Source: Litorivicinus lipolyticus
GTDB lineage: Bacteria > Pseudomonadota > Gammaproteobacteria > Pseudomonadales > Litorivicinaceae
Reading direction: 5' to 3'
Length of the DNA stretch: 64,000 nucleotides
Assembly: GCF_009650135.1 (NCBI RefSeq)
Contig: NZ_CP045871.1
Location: 1,736,001 to 1,800,000, forward strand
Shown: positions 53,067 to 62,399 of the stretch, in pieces
How positions within the stretch are numbered: position 1 is the first letter of the stretch
How the letters are laid out: the number at the start of each line of letters is the position of its first letter
The notes under the pieces: model-generated
Databases searched by the model: none
Told to the model about the DNA's origin: nothing
The model's input: the letters and a program-made list of their open reading frames with translations, nothing else
Position numbers and translations under genes: made by a program

Positions 53067-53618
53067 ATGAATCTATTGATCTTGTTCCACTCATCCGGCG
53101 GCCATGTCGCCACGCTAGCCGACGCCATCGCCATGGGTTGCGAGGGCCAAGGCGTAGACGCCCGGCTACGTAACCCGCCGGCTCTGGATGGCCGCGAAAC
53201 CGATTACTTGACCGTGACTAAGGACGAGCTCCGATCATGCGGCGGTCTGGCGCTGGGCTCGCCGACTCGATTCGGTCAAATGGCGACCCCACTCAAGGCG
53301 TTTTTCGAGACTACGTCGGATCTGTGGTTGTCCGGCGAATTGATCGACAAGCCCGCCGGGGTGTTTGGCGCGTCGTCGTCGCTTCACGGTGGCAATGAGG
53401 CGGTGCTATTGGGCATGACCCTGCCGCTGCTGCACCACGGCATGCTGGTAACCGGCGTGCCCTACACCGACCCGGGGCTAGCTCAGGACCATGGCGGCGT
53501 CACACCCTACGGCCCGAGCCTAGTTGAAAACAGCGGCAACCACCCTCACCCACACGAGATTGCGTCGGCCAAGGCCCTGGGCGCACGCTTGGCAAAACTG
53601 ATTAAGGCACTGGCATGA
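53067..53618 (+). CDS. WrbA-like flavodoxin-fold NAD(P)H:quinone oxidoreductase, 183 aa
   Basis: The N-terminal ILFHSSGGHVATLADAIAMG is the FMN phosphate loop. GLALGSPTRFGQMATPLKAFF (about 58-78) and GVFGASSSLHGGNEAVLLGM (about 95-114) are WrbA hallmarks, as is HHGMLVTGVPY. The likely reaction is two-electron reduction of quinones with NAD(P)H. ATG 53067 lies two bases past the transglycosylase stop. It overlaps DUF2069 by 4 bases. Confidence 0.9.
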   Translation: MNLLILFHSSGGHVATLADAIAMGCEGQGVDARLRNPPALDGRETDYLTVTKDELRSCGGLALGSPTRFGQMATPLKAFFETTSDLWLSGELIDKPAGVFGASSSLHGGNEAVLLGMTLPLLHHGMLVTGVPYTDPGLAQDHGGVTPYGPSLVENSGNHPHPHEIASAKALGARLAKLIKALA

Positions 53619-53968
53619 ACAAATTGAACACCGCATTGTTTCTCGCACGCATCAGCTACCTGGCTATCCTGCTGGCACTGGTGGCCGGCGCCATGACCGG
53701 ATCATGGAAGCTCGCGGTGATCGGCATGATCCCCCTGTTGCTGGTCTACGCAGGGCCGATTAAGGGCGACACCAAAGGCAATCAGTGGGCCGCGTTCGCC
53801 GTCACACCCTACTTTATGTACGGCGTCACTGAACAGGTTGAAAACCTGATGGTGCCGGGGGTCGAACCCTCTCTGATGCCTTTGGTTTACTGGCTCGGTG
53901 GGGCAACGCTGTTTATCGCCGCGATGATGCACAGCCGCTGGCAGGCCGAGCTCGATGCTGCCGACTGA
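53615..53968 (+). CDS. DUF2069 family membrane protein, 117 aa
   Basis: Four hydrophobic helices are visible. TKGNQWAAFAVTPYFMYGVTE is the conserved loop of DUF2069, a family usually encoded next to wrbA in gammaproteobacteria. Function unknown; inner-membrane location. Confidence 0.87.
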   Translation: MNKLNTALFLARISYLAILLALVAGAMTGSWKLAVIGMIPLLLVYAGPIKGDTKGNQWAAFAVTPYFMYGVTEQVENLMVPGVEPSLMPLVYWLGGATLFIAAMMHSRWQAELDAAD

Positions 53969-54140
53969 AAGCGCGACCTGTCCATACTGCTGGGAGCAGG
54001 TCGAAATCGGCTACGACCCGGCCGAACAGGACCACGAGTTTTGGGAAGACTGCCACGTGTGTTGTAGGCCGATTTTATTCAGCGTAACGCTTGGATTTGA
54101 CGGCGCCGCGACCCTGACAGCGCGCTCGGATGATGACTAG
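53955..54140 (+). CDS. CPXCG-motif cysteine-rich protein, 61 aa
   Basis: Two cysteine pairs, CPYC (about 9-12) and CHVC/C (about 33-37), fit the CPXCG family, probably binding one zinc. Acidic middle (DPAEQDHEFWEDC). The start overlaps DUF2069 by 14 bases. Role unknown. Confidence 0.8.
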   Translation: MLPTESATCPYCWEQVEIGYDPAEQDHEFWEDCHVCCRPILFSVTLGFDGAATLTARSDDD

Positions 54141-54226
54141 CTAGTACCCCAAAAATTACATCGCACCTTGACGGGTCAATTGTAAGTGCTACTACTTAGT
54201 ACATACGACTTTTCTCGGTGCCCCAA

Positions 54227-55192
54227 ATGCAAATCCTCGTCTTGGACGATAACCCAGATGATCTGCTTCAAATTCAGCGAGTGCTTGAGGGCCATGCTGA
54301 ATTCACGGTCGACTATCTGACTGATCCTTACGAGGGCATGGCGCGGATCGAGTCTGGCGACTACGACATACTTGTACTGGACATCCACATGCCCGGCTTG
54401 TCGGGCTTTGATTTGGTTGGGCGCCTGCGCGCTAACGAACGCTTTCAGTGGATTCCAGTGATCTTTTTGACCGGATCGACATCGTCCGACGAATTGGCCG
54501 AATCACTACTGCGCGGCGGTGACGCCGTACTCAGCAAACCGGTCAATGTCAGTCCACTGCTGCAACAACTCCAGGTTTTCAAACGCACTATCCAGCGCCA
54601 CCGGGCGATGCAAGCCGAAAACCAGTCGCTGATGCGCCAGGCCCACCTTGATCCCCTAACGGGGCTGTTGAACCGGCGCGGCGTTGAGTATCAAACCCAA
54701 CAGATGCTCAGCGATTGTCGTGAGCATGCCCGCGATCTGAGCGTACTGATGATCGACATCGACCATTTCAAGCGCTTCAACGATCACCATGGCCACCAAG
54801 AAGGCGACCATGCCATCCAGACCGTGGCCGCGGCCATTCGTATGGGCGCCGAGCGCGAGACCGACATGCTCGGGCGCTACGGCGGCGAAGAATTCAGCGT
54901 CATTTTACCCGACACCAACCCAAGCGGCGCCCGCACCGTAGCCGAAGCGATTCGCAAAAACCTAGCAATGCTAGACCTGAGCACCCGCAGCAACCCGACC
55001 GGCCGCGTCACTGTCAGCGTCGGCATAGCCAGTGATTTAGTGCCGGCTCACGAGCCATACGGCGCCAACAGCATGCGACTGATCGGCGAAGCCGACAGCG
55101 CCCTTTTTTACGCCAAACGCAACGGCCGCGACGGTGTCCAAAATGCCGCTGATGACGCACCCATTCCCGCCCTCAGCGGTCAAAAATCCTAG
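54227..55192 (+). CDS. Response regulator with GGDEF (diguanylate cyclase) domain, 321 aa
   Basis: The REC domain (about 1-120) has the acidic pair (LDDNPDD), phosphoacceptor D52 in LVLDIHMPG, and the KP motif. The GGDEF domain (about 145-305) begins DPLTGLLNRRGVEYQ. The active loop is GGEEF, and RETD five residues before it forms an intact inhibitory I-site, so feedback by cyclic di-GMP is expected. Thus an active, product-inhibited cyclase. Start may instead be GTG 54218. The LuxR-type gene follows 12 bases later and is probably co-transcribed. Confidence 0.93.
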   Translation: MQILVLDDNPDDLLQIQRVLEGHAEFTVDYLTDPYEGMARIESGDYDILVLDIHMPGLSGFDLVGRLRANERFQWIPVIFLTGSTSSDELAESLLRGGDAVLSKPVNVSPLLQQLQVFKRTIQRHRAMQAENQSLMRQAHLDPLTGLLNRRGVEYQTQQMLSDCREHARDLSVLMIDIDHFKRFNDHHGHQEGDHAIQTVAAAIRMGAERETDMLGRYGGEEFSVILPDTNPSGARTVAEAIRKNLAMLDLSTRSNPTGRVTVSVGIASDLVPAHEPYGANSMRLIGEADSALFYAKRNGRDGVQNAADDAPIPALSGQKS

Positions 55193-55204
55193 TTGGAGTA
55201 CTCC

Positions 55205-55864
55205 ATGGACAAGGTCTTAAACATTCTAACCATCGGCCGAGACCCGACGGTCCTCGGGCACCTCGCGACGGCGCTGTCGCACCACAAGGTCAGAATAGCG
55301 GCACCCTCCGCCCAGTTGGACGCGCAAATCCAGCAACAGCCCTACGACATGCTGATCGCTCACATCACCACCGATCACAACACCGTCGATTTGGCGGTCT
55401 CGTTGGCGCTGGTCCACGAAAACATTCCCCTGCTGGTCGTGGACGACCACCCGGATGATGAAATGGGCCGGGTGCTGATCAAAGCAGGAGCGCGCGGCTA
55501 CGCCCATGCCGGCTTGACCGACGAGCTTATCGCCGGCGCCGTGCGCGACATTATTGACGGCGAGCTGTGGATGCCGCGTTCGGTGATGCTGTCGATGATG
55601 AATGAACTGACTACCGAGATGGACAACGAACGTGTCGGCGACGATCCGCGCCTGGGACGGCTGACCAAACGTGAGCGCGAAGTGGTCGAATTGGTCGCCA
55701 AAGGCGCATCGAACAAAGACGTCGCCGATCATTTAGGACTGACCGTACGCACCGTCAAAGCACACATGACGTCAGCCTTTCAAAAGACCGGCACCAGTGC
55801 GCGCTTGGAAATGTCGCTATTGGTGCGCGGCGAGCTGCCAATGAATCATGGGATGCGCGCCTAG
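55205..55864 (+). CDS. LuxR-type regulator with degenerate receiver domain, 219 aa
   Basis: The C-terminal GerE/LuxR helix-turn-helix is typical: LTKREREVVELVAKGASNKD and LGLTVRTVKAHMTSAFQK (about 153-194). The N-terminal domain has receiver length and fold, but the position of the phosphoacceptor Asp holds H53 (MLIAHI), and the first acidic patch is reduced to GRD. It probably does not take a phosphate the normal way. TTGGAG before ATG 55205 decides the start. The preceding cyclase gene suggests a joint signalling role. Confidence 0.88.
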   Translation: MDKVLNILTIGRDPTVLGHLATALSHHKVRIAAPSAQLDAQIQQQPYDMLIAHITTDHNTVDLAVSLALVHENIPLLVVDDHPDDEMGRVLIKAGARGYAHAGLTDELIAGAVRDIIDGELWMPRSVMLSMMNELTTEMDNERVGDDPRLGRLTKREREVVELVAKGASNKDVADHLGLTVRTVKAHMTSAFQKTGTSARLEMSLLVRGELPMNHGMRA

Positions 55865-56406
55865 CGCAGCGACAATAGCTGTTCGCGTAGCCCCGGTGCC
55901 GGCGTCCCCGGCAGCAACCAAACGCCCAACAAACGTCGCCCAAAGGCGCTGTCAGGGCTGTCGACCAAGACCCGGTCGTTCAACAACAACCGAAACCCCT
56001 GCGGACTGACTTCCAAGCGGTAACCGTCGCCGGCGTTGACGTCTTGATAGGCGTCCAGGGTTTGGTTGAGCGGGCCTAGCCATTGCGACAGCGTTTCGCC
56101 GGCGGGCAGCACGGCTTCGAACCCGGCACGGGTGGCATCGACAAACCCGCGCGCGGGGATATCGCGCAAATATCGAATATCCAGACGCGCCATTTCAGCC
56201 CCATCAATCGAATACAGCGGCGCACCGGGCGCCCGATACAGCGCCGCTTCATAGACTTTAAACAGTCCCTTCCAGCGCAGTAGCCCCTGCCCTTCAAGGC
56301 GTAGCGTTTGATTAGCGACCACGGCGGTCGCCGGAAAGTTGGCCCAGGCCAGGCTAGGTAACAGCAGCACCAGCGCCAACAGCGCGTTTAAATTGTTCCG
56401 TCTCAC
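55861..56406 (-). CDS. Exported chalcone-isomerase-like protein, 181 aa
   Basis: A signal peptide (about 1-20, ending AWA) is followed by the chalcone-isomerase-like fold (Chalcone_3 type): WKGLFKVYEAALYRAPG, MARLDIRYLRDIPARGFVDAT and GAGDGY-like NAGDGYRLEVSPQG. Bacterial members are periplasmic with unknown substrate; flavonoid activity is not implied. The start is GTG 56406, within the end of bioA (53-base overlap), with a G-rich ribosome-binding site. Confidence 0.8.
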   Translation of the reverse strand: MRRNNLNALLALVLLLPSLAWANFPATAVVANQTLRLEGQGLLRWKGLFKVYEAALYRAPGAPLYSIDGAEMARLDIRYLRDIPARGFVDATRAGFEAVLPAGETLSQWLGPLNQTLDAYQDVNAGDGYRLEVSPQGFRLLLNDRVLVDSPDSAFGRRLLGVWLLPGTPAPGLREQLLSLR

Positions 56407-57643
56407 ACCACCCCCGCATGGTATGGACCACCCGTTCCATCTGGGGCGGCGTAATAATGTACGGCGGCATCGTGTACAACACGCGGTCAAACGGCCGTAG
56501 CCACACCCCACGCTCCATGGCGTAGGCCTGGGCGCCTTGAAGCCGCGCCGGATCGTCGACCTCGATGACACCGATGGCGCCCTTGACCCGCGTGCCTACG
56601 ACACCCTCTACCTGAAAGTCAGACAATGATCGCGTCAATTGGTTCTCGATGCGTCCGACTTCGGTCAAACGCCCCTCGTCAGCGAACAGCGACAGCCCGG
56701 CCAATGCGATACGGCACGCCAGTGCGTTGCCCATAAAAGTCGGCCCGTGCATAAAGGCGCGACCGCCATCGGTGCCCTCAAAGCCCGCATACACCGTCCG
56801 GCTCGCGAGGGTCGCGGCGTGCGCACTGTAGCCACAGGTCAAGCCCTTGCCCAGCACCAACAAGTCAGGACAAACACCAGCCTGGTCCAGTGCAAACATC
56901 GTCCCCGTGCGGCCGAAACCGGTCGCCACCTCATCAAAAATCAACAGCGTCTGGTAGCGCTCAGTCAGTTCTCGTAGACGCTGTAAAAACGCCGGGCTGT
57001 GCATTTTAAAGCCGCCCGCGCACTGGACCAGCGGCTCGATGATGACCGCCGCCAATTCATGTGCATGCTGCGCCAGCAGCGCCTCGACCTCGGCTAAATG
57101 GCCACAGTTCAGGTCACAGTCACCACACTCGGGCGGCATTGGGGCAAATATCTGTTGCGGCGCCAGGCCACGAAAACGCGAATGCATGCCCTCGTCCGGA
57201 TCACCGACGCTCATGCAGGCTGTGGTATCGCCATGATAGGCACCACGAAATGCCATAAACCGCGTTTTCGGCTGATCTTGGTTGAACCAGTACTGGACCG
57301 CCATCTTCATCGCCACTTCGACGCCCGTGCTGCCGGAATCGCTGAAAAATACGTGCTGCAACGGGTCCGGCGTGATCCGGACCAAGGCCTCGGCCAGAGC
57401 CTCGGCAGGGTCGTTGCCCAGGCCGCACATCATGACGTGGGCGAATTGATCGATTTGCTCTTTGGCCGCCTGATTGATGACCGGGTGGGCGTACCCATGA
57501 ATCACGCTCCACCAACTACTAATGCTGTCGATCAGGCGACGGCCATCGGCTAACTCCAGGTACACACCCTGGGCATTGGCGACCGACAACAAGGCCGGCG
57601 CCGTGGCCATTTGCGCGTAAGGCAACCACAGCTTGCGACTCAT
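56354..57643 (-). CDS. bioA: Adenosylmethionine-8-amino-7-oxononanoate aminotransferase BioA
   Basis: BioA makes 7,8-diaminopelargonate for biotin, using SAM as amino donor and PLP as cofactor. The 429 residues show LWLPYAQM at the start, DSISSWWSVIHGYAHP (about 44-59), HVFFSDSGSTGVEVAMKMA, AYHGDT, LLIFDEVATGFGRTG and LLVLGKGLTCGYS with the PLP Lys near residue 271. ATG 57643 is supported by GGGAG 8 bases upstream. bioB, bioF, bioC and bioD are not near. It overlaps the LysE gene by 4 bases. Confidence 0.94.
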   Translation of the reverse strand: MSRKLWLPYAQMATAPALLSVANAQGVYLELADGRRLIDSISSWWSVIHGYAHPVINQAAKEQIDQFAHVMMCGLGNDPAEALAEALVRITPDPLQHVFFSDSGSTGVEVAMKMAVQYWFNQDQPKTRFMAFRGAYHGDTTACMSVGDPDEGMHSRFRGLAPQQIFAPMPPECGDCDLNCGHLAEVEALLAQHAHELAAVIIEPLVQCAGGFKMHSPAFLQRLRELTERYQTLLIFDEVATGFGRTGTMFALDQAGVCPDLLVLGKGLTCGYSAHAATLASRTVYAGFEGTDGGRAFMHGPTFMGNALACRIALAGLSLFADEGRLTEVGRIENQLTRSLSDFQVEGVVGTRVKGAIGVIEVDDPARLQGAQAYAMERGVWLRPFDRVLYTMPPYIITPPQMERVVHTMRGWCETEQFKRAVGAGAAVT

Positions 57644-58263
57644 ACGAACTGCTCCCACAACAAAGCGGCGGCGATCGTAAACATGACCGCAGCAATAATG
57701 CCATCCAAAACCTGCCAGGCACGTGGGTTTTCAAACCACGGGCGAATCAGGCGGGCCCCGTAGCCCAAGCACACAAACCAAACCCAACTGGCCGTCACTG
57801 ATCCTGCCGCGAAGGCCATCCGCTCGGCGCCTTGGTAGGCACCGCCGATACTGCCAATCAATACCACCGTGTCCAAATATACGTGCGGATTGAGCAGCGT
57901 AAAGGCCGTCACCGTTGTCACCGCGACGATCCAGTTAGTCGCGACCCGCGCCTGAACGCTGACCTCGGCCAACGGCGCACAGGCACTGCGCGCACAGCGC
58001 AACCCGTACCACAGCAAAAAGGCCGCTCCACCCAAACGGGCAATTGACTCCAACTGCGGCACAGTCTGTAGTAACCAACCGAAGCCATAGACCCCTGCGG
58101 TCATCAGCACCGTATCGAAAAACGCACACAGCGCCACGCTCAGGCCGACGTAATGGCCGGCAATACCTTGGCGCAACACGTGCGCGTTTTGGGCACCAAT
58201 GGCCATGATCAGGCCCGCGGCCAAGAAAAAAGCTTGGACGAATATCGTTAGGGTTTGGGTCAT
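57640..58263 (-). CDS. LysE/ArgO family amino acid exporter, 207 aa
   Basis: Six hydrophobic helices are visible. GAQNAHVLRQGIAGHYV (about 23-39) is the LysE/ArgO signature, and FTLLNPHVYLDTVVLIGSIGG holds the conserved NPH. Relatives export arginine or lysine. The place upstream of bioA gives no substrate. Upstream (58264-58490) is the divergent region shared with aceA. Confidence 0.9.
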   Translation of the reverse strand: MTQTLTIFVQAFFLAAGLIMAIGAQNAHVLRQGIAGHYVGLSVALCAFFDTVLMTAGVYGFGWLLQTVPQLESIARLGGAAFLLWYGLRCARSACAPLAEVSVQARVATNWIVAVTTVTAFTLLNPHVYLDTVVLIGSIGGAYQGAERMAFAAGSVTASWVWFVCLGYGARLIRPWFENPRAWQVLDGIIAAVMFTIAAALLWEQFV

Positions 58264-58496
58264 TAAAAGGTGGCTCCAGCGTCGGCGCGCAGTGTATCGC
58301 GAGACACGGCTATGACCAAGTTGTAAATGTGGTCATTATGTAGACCAAAGTAACTTGACTAGTCATATTGTGCGGCGCACACTGCTTGCATGGTTTCACA
58401 GGAACACTGATCAGACAGCAACGATCAGCGTCAAAACCACTTTGAGGCGCCGGCACAGTCGGCCACACCCGCACTTCGCTAAAAAGGGAAATGGAT

Positions 58497-59813
58497 ATGA
58501 GCACATCACGCCAACAACAAATTGATGCTATCAACAAGGACTGGGCCGAAAACCCGCGTTGGAACAACGTCCGTCGCGACTACAGCGCCGAAGACGTAGT
58601 ACGCCTGCGCGGCAGCGTCCAACCCGAGTACACCTATGCCAAACGCGGCGCTGACAAACTCTGGGACCTGGTCAACGGCAATTCAAAAAAGGGTTACGTT
58701 AACTGCATGGGCGCCTTGACTGGCGGCCAAGCCATGCAGCAAGCCAAAGCCGGCATCGAAGCTATCTACCTGTCAGGTTGGCAGGTCGCCGCCGACGCCA
58801 ACACCTCCGAAACCATGTACCCCGATCAGTCGCTGTATGCCTATGATTCGGTACCCACGGTGGTACGCCGTATCAACAACACGTTTAAGCGTGCCGACGA
58901 AATCCAGTGGAAAAGCCTGTGCGACGGCAAGCTGACCGAGAACGACGCGCACGACTACTTTCTACCGATTGTGGCCGACGCCGAAGCCGGTTTCGGTGGC
59001 GTTTTGAACGCCTACGAACTGATGAAGAACATGATCGTCAACGGCGCCGCCGGTGTTCACTTCGAAGACCAACTGGCCGCGGTAAAAAAATGTGGTCACA
59101 TGGGCGGCAAAGTATTGGTACCGACCCAAGAAGCAGTACAGAAGCTAACCGCCGCGCGCTTGGCCGCGGATGTCGCCGGCGTACCGACCATCGTTCTGGC
59201 GCGCACCGATGCCAACGCCGCGGACCTGATCACGTCGGACGCGGACGAATACGATCGCCCCTTCCTGACCGGCGAACGCACCGAAGAAGGCTTCTACAAG
59301 ACCAAGGCCGGCATCGACCAGGCAATCGCTCGTGGCCTAGCCTACGCACCCTACGCCGACTTGCTGTGGTGCGAAACTGCGAAACCTTGCCTTGAGGAAG
59401 CCAAGCAATTCGCCGACGCCATCCACGCCGAATTCCCCGACCAGCTACTGGCGTATAACTGCTCGCCCTCGTTCAACTGGAAAAAGAACCTGGACGACGC
59501 CACCATCGCGACCTTCCAGCAGGAACTGGCCGACATGGGCTACAAATACCAGTTCATCACCTTGGCGGGCATCCACAACATGTGGTTCAACATGTTCGAC
59601 CTGGCGTACCACTACGCCCGTGGCGAGGGCATGAAGCACTACGTTGAAAAGGTTCAGGAGCCGGAATTCGCCGCCGCTGAGCGCGGCTACAGCTTTGTCG
59701 CCCACCAGCAAGAAGTCGGTGCCGGCTACTTTGACGATGTCACCACCGTGATCCAAGGCGGCAAGTCCAGCGTCACTGCGCTGACCGGCTCAACCGAAGA
59801 AGAGCAGTTCTAA
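58497..59813 (+). CDS. aceA: Isocitrate lyase
   Basis: The enzyme splits isocitrate to succinate and glyoxylate, the first step of the glyoxylate shunt. The catalytic motif [11 protein letters not shown] is at about residues 199-209. [34 protein letters not shown] and [13 protein letters not shown] are family hallmarks. At 438 residues it is the E. coli-like length. AGGGAA sits 7 bases before ATG 58497; ATG 58491 is too close. A clear terminator follows. Confidence 0.97.
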   Translation: MSTSRQQQIDAINKDWAENPRWNNVRRDYSAEDVVRLRGSVQPEYTYAKRGADKLWDLVNGNSKKGYVNCMGALTGGQAMQQAKAGIEAIYLSGWQVAADANTSETMYPDQSLYAYDSVPTVVRRINNTFKRADEIQWKSLCDGKLTENDAHDYFLPIVADAEAGFGGVLNAYELMKNMIVNGAAGVHFEDQLAAVKKCGHMGGKVLVPTQEAVQKLTAARLAADVAGVPTIVLARTDANAADLITSDADEYDRPFLTGERTEEGFYKTKAGIDQAIARGLAYAPYADLLWCETAKPCLEEAKQFADAIHAEFPDQLLAYNCSPSFNWKKNLDDATIATFQQELADMGYKYQFITLAGIHNMWFNMFDLAYHYARGEGMKHYVEKVQEPEFAAAERGYSFVAHQQEVGAGYFDDVTTVIQGGKSSVTALTGSTEEEQF

Positions 59814-59836
59814 AGGACCGTTCAACCGCGCGACCG

Positions 59837-59866
59837 AAAGCCCAATCATCCTGATTGGGCTTTTTT
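59837..59866 (+). terminator. Intrinsic terminator after aceA
   Basis: AGCCCAATCA and TGATTGGGCT pair around TCC and are followed by TTTTTT; with A's on the left side it can also serve the convergent potassium channel gene, whose stop lies in the T-run. Confidence 0.93.
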
Positions 59867-61448
59867 ATTTGAAGCGGGCCAACATCGCCGCGCGTGCCGG
59901 CGCAGCCCCCCAAAACAACAGCTCATCGCCCTCGTGCAGCGGCGTATCCCCCGGCGGCAACATGATGCGCTCGCCGGCGCGGCGCATTTTCAGGCACATC
60001 ACTGGGCCACGGGCCAAATCATCAATACACAGCCCCTCCAACCTACCCATCAGCTTAGGGGTGCGACTGGGCTTAAGCACGGTATCCCAATTTTCCAGAT
60101 CAACGTCGCCGCACAGGCTATGAATGCGCCCAATCAAGCCGTCGACCCAAACGTCATCTTGTTGCTCAAGGTGAACCAAAAAGCCGCGCAACATGGGCGT
60201 GCGCAGCCGCCCGACTAATTCCTCGGCGATAACGTCCGCCGGGTGCATGATCAAGTCCCAACCGGCGCGCGAAAACGCCGGCATGCTGCTGGGGCGATTC
60301 AAGCGTCCAATACCCACCAGTTCGGGCCGCGCCAACTTAGCCGTCATCCAGATCGACAGGTTATCGGCGTCGTGATTGGTGCCTGCAATTAGGCCACTAA
60401 CCGAGGTCAGGTCGGCCTCGCGCAGGGTCCGCTCTTCGGTGCCCAGCCCCGCAACCCAATGCGGCGGCGCGCTACTGACCTGAGGATCAATGACATTGAG
60501 CGCCAAACCACGGTGGTTAAACGCGTCCTCGACCGCACGCCCCAGCCGACCAAAGCCACACAAAATCCAGCCATCGCGTCCGATCTCGCGCGGGATTTCG
60601 ATACGTTTCTGGCCCGGGTCTAACAGCTGGTCGGCGACGGCGAAATGCGCGGGCCTATCAACGCGCAACGCCAGCTTGCGGGCGAACAGGCGAAACGGAT
60701 CCAAGGCATCATCGACCCCAAAACTGAGCAGGTTGCGCCCGGTGTCGTCGTGTTCGGAGCGCACAAACAAACGCCGCTCGGGCGACAGCAGTTTGATCGC
60801 AGTGGCAGCACCGACGTTGGAGCGGTCATTATCGGTTAACACCACCACCGCGGTACACAGACCGCGATTGACACCGGCAGCCAGCAAATGGTCGGGCACA
60901 CTGCCGTCCGCCACCAGCCCCAGCACCGGCGTGTTGAAGTCGACCGTATCGAGTAATTCGATGCGCGCTGGATTTTTATCGATCACCACACAAGCAATGC
61001 CGTAGTCGGTCAAGTAGTCGACCGCGCGGACACCGGTTTGGCCATAGCCGACGACCACGCAAAAGGGTTCACGCAGTCCCCACACCTGGCGCCGAAAACG
61101 CCACCCCATAAAGGCGCGCTGAAACGATCGCGACTGAACGGTGGCAATGAAGCCACCGGCAAACAACAGCCAACACACCACCACCAAATGCGCATACAAA
61201 ATGGTAAAGCCACGCTGGGCTGCCGTGAAGGGATACGGAATTTCGCCAAAGCCGATAGTTGTCGCGGTGATCGCGGCCATATAAAAGGCATCCACCAGCG
61301 CCATGTGGAAGCTCTCGCCGCTGGGCAATTGCCCCGGGATGGCCCAAAACAGCAAAGTGCCGATGGCATAAGCCGACACCAGAATTTGTGCAAATGGGCG
61401 CATTCGCGCCCAAATAATATGACGCCAATGACGCGGTTCAGGTCGCAT
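59865..61448 (-). CDS. Potassium channel with two RCK/TrkA-N domains, 527 aa
   Basis: The N-terminal pore module has two membrane helices around TTIGFGEIPYP (about 63-73), a variant of the TVGYG selectivity filter (T-I-G-F-G). The cytoplasmic part has two Rossmann-type RCK domains: CVVVGYGQTGVRAVDYL (about 128-144) and WILCGFGRLGRAVEDAF (about 294-310). A TrkA-C-like end holds MLPPGDTPLHEGDELLFWG. Ligands such as nucleotides or Ca2+ commonly gate such channels. ATG 61448 has AAGGA five bases upstream and overlaps the LysR gene by 11 bases. Confidence 0.87.
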   Translation of the reverse strand: MRPEPRHWRHIIWARMRPFAQILVSAYAIGTLLFWAIPGQLPSGESFHMALVDAFYMAAITATTIGFGEIPYPFTAAQRGFTILYAHLVVVCWLLFAGGFIATVQSRSFQRAFMGWRFRRQVWGLREPFCVVVGYGQTGVRAVDYLTDYGIACVVIDKNPARIELLDTVDFNTPVLGLVADGSVPDHLLAAGVNRGLCTAVVVLTDNDRSNVGAATAIKLLSPERRLFVRSEHDDTGRNLLSFGVDDALDPFRLFARKLALRVDRPAHFAVADQLLDPGQKRIEIPREIGRDGWILCGFGRLGRAVEDAFNHRGLALNVIDPQVSSAPPHWVAGLGTEERTLREADLTSVSGLIAGTNHDADNLSIWMTAKLARPELVGIGRLNRPSSMPAFSRAGWDLIMHPADVIAEELVGRLRTPMLRGFLVHLEQQDDVWVDGLIGRIHSLCGDVDLENWDTVLKPSRTPKLMGRLEGLCIDDLARGPVMCLKMRRAGERIMLPPGDTPLHEGDELLFWGAAPARAAMLARFK

Positions 61449-62379
61449 AGCCATCCTTACGGGATTGCAAATAAGGTTCCTCGGCAATCGAGCGGTGCAA
61501 CCATTGAACAAACGACTGGACCCGGCGATTGGCCACCGCATGATCCGAATACACCAACCAATAGGCGTTTTCGCCGGCGACCGGCGCCTCGCCAAGCGTC
61601 ACCAAGCGATCGCTTTGCAGCTCATTTCGAACCAGCAACGGGTCGGCAAGCGCGATCCCGATGCCCTCCACCGCCGCCTCGATCGCTGGGCTGTTGCTTT
61701 GGAACACGATGTGCGCGGGCGCGCGACGGGTGTCGCCGGTGGCGACTTGCAAAAAGTGCTCCCACTCGCCGGGGCGCGTCGCCACGTCCAGCAGCGGCAA
61801 GTTGTGCAGATTGTTCAAATCGCCCGCCACTCGCGCTTGCATGCTTGACGACGCAACCGGGTACAACGCTTCCTCGAACAACAACTCGAAATTTTGGGTG
61901 TCGGTCGGCTGTAACCCGAGCCGAATCATCAAATCTATTTCCGGGTCCGACGGGTTGCCAAGCTGGGTGGTCGCGATAACTTCCAACTCAACGCCCGGGT
62001 GCAGCGCCTCAAACGCGCTCATGCGAGTCATCAGCCAACGCGTGGCCAAAAAAGGTGCCACGGCCACCCGAACCGAGGTGCGCCGAGTCAGCGCCATCAT
62101 TTCGGTGGTCGCCAAATCAATCGCACGCAACCCATCCATCGCCTTTTCAGCAAAGCGGGCCCCATGCGGCGTCAGCTGAATTTCACGGATACCGCGTTTA
62201 AATAGCTCCACGCCGAGGTACTCCTCGAGCGCTTTGACCTGGTGGCTGATAGCCGACGGTGTCACGTTGAGCCATTCCGCCGAGGCTTTGAAGCTGCCTA
62301 AGCGGGCGCTCTCGACGAACGCGCGGACGGCTTTAAGGGAGATCCCTTGAACCCTACCGCGTGAGATAAATTCACTCAT
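61438..62379 (-). CDS. LysR family transcriptional regulator (GcvA-like), 313 aa
   Basis: The N-terminal helix-turn-helix (SLKAVRAFVESARLGSFKAS, AEWLNVTPSAISHQVKALEEYLGV, about 14-57) is of the GcvA branch. The effector domain covers about 95-300. It overlaps the potassium channel gene by 11 bases, so the two are translationally coupled. LysR genes are more often divergent from their targets. Upstream (62380-62534) may hold its operator. Effector unknown. Confidence 0.92.
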   Translation of the reverse strand: MSEFISRGRVQGISLKAVRAFVESARLGSFKASAEWLNVTPSAISHQVKALEEYLGVELFKRGIREIQLTPHGARFAEKAMDGLRAIDLATTEMMALTRRTSVRVAVAPFLATRWLMTRMSAFEALHPGVELEVIATTQLGNPSDPEIDLMIRLGLQPTDTQNFELLFEEALYPVASSSMQARVAGDLNNLHNLPLLDVATRPGEWEHFLQVATGDTRRAPAHIVFQSNSPAIEAAVEGIGIALADPLLVRNELQSDRLVTLGEAPVAGENAYWLVYSDHAVANRRVQSFVQWLHRSIAEEPYLQSRKDGYAT

Positions 62380-62399
62380 GGTTCAATTTTTATCCTTTG

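Noticed and set aside
58330..58347. TGGTC-N8-GACCA upstream of aceA as a regulator site
   Set aside because: Arms are only five bases, and the spacing does not fit FadR/PdhR-type sites; such a match is expected by chance in a 230-base region.
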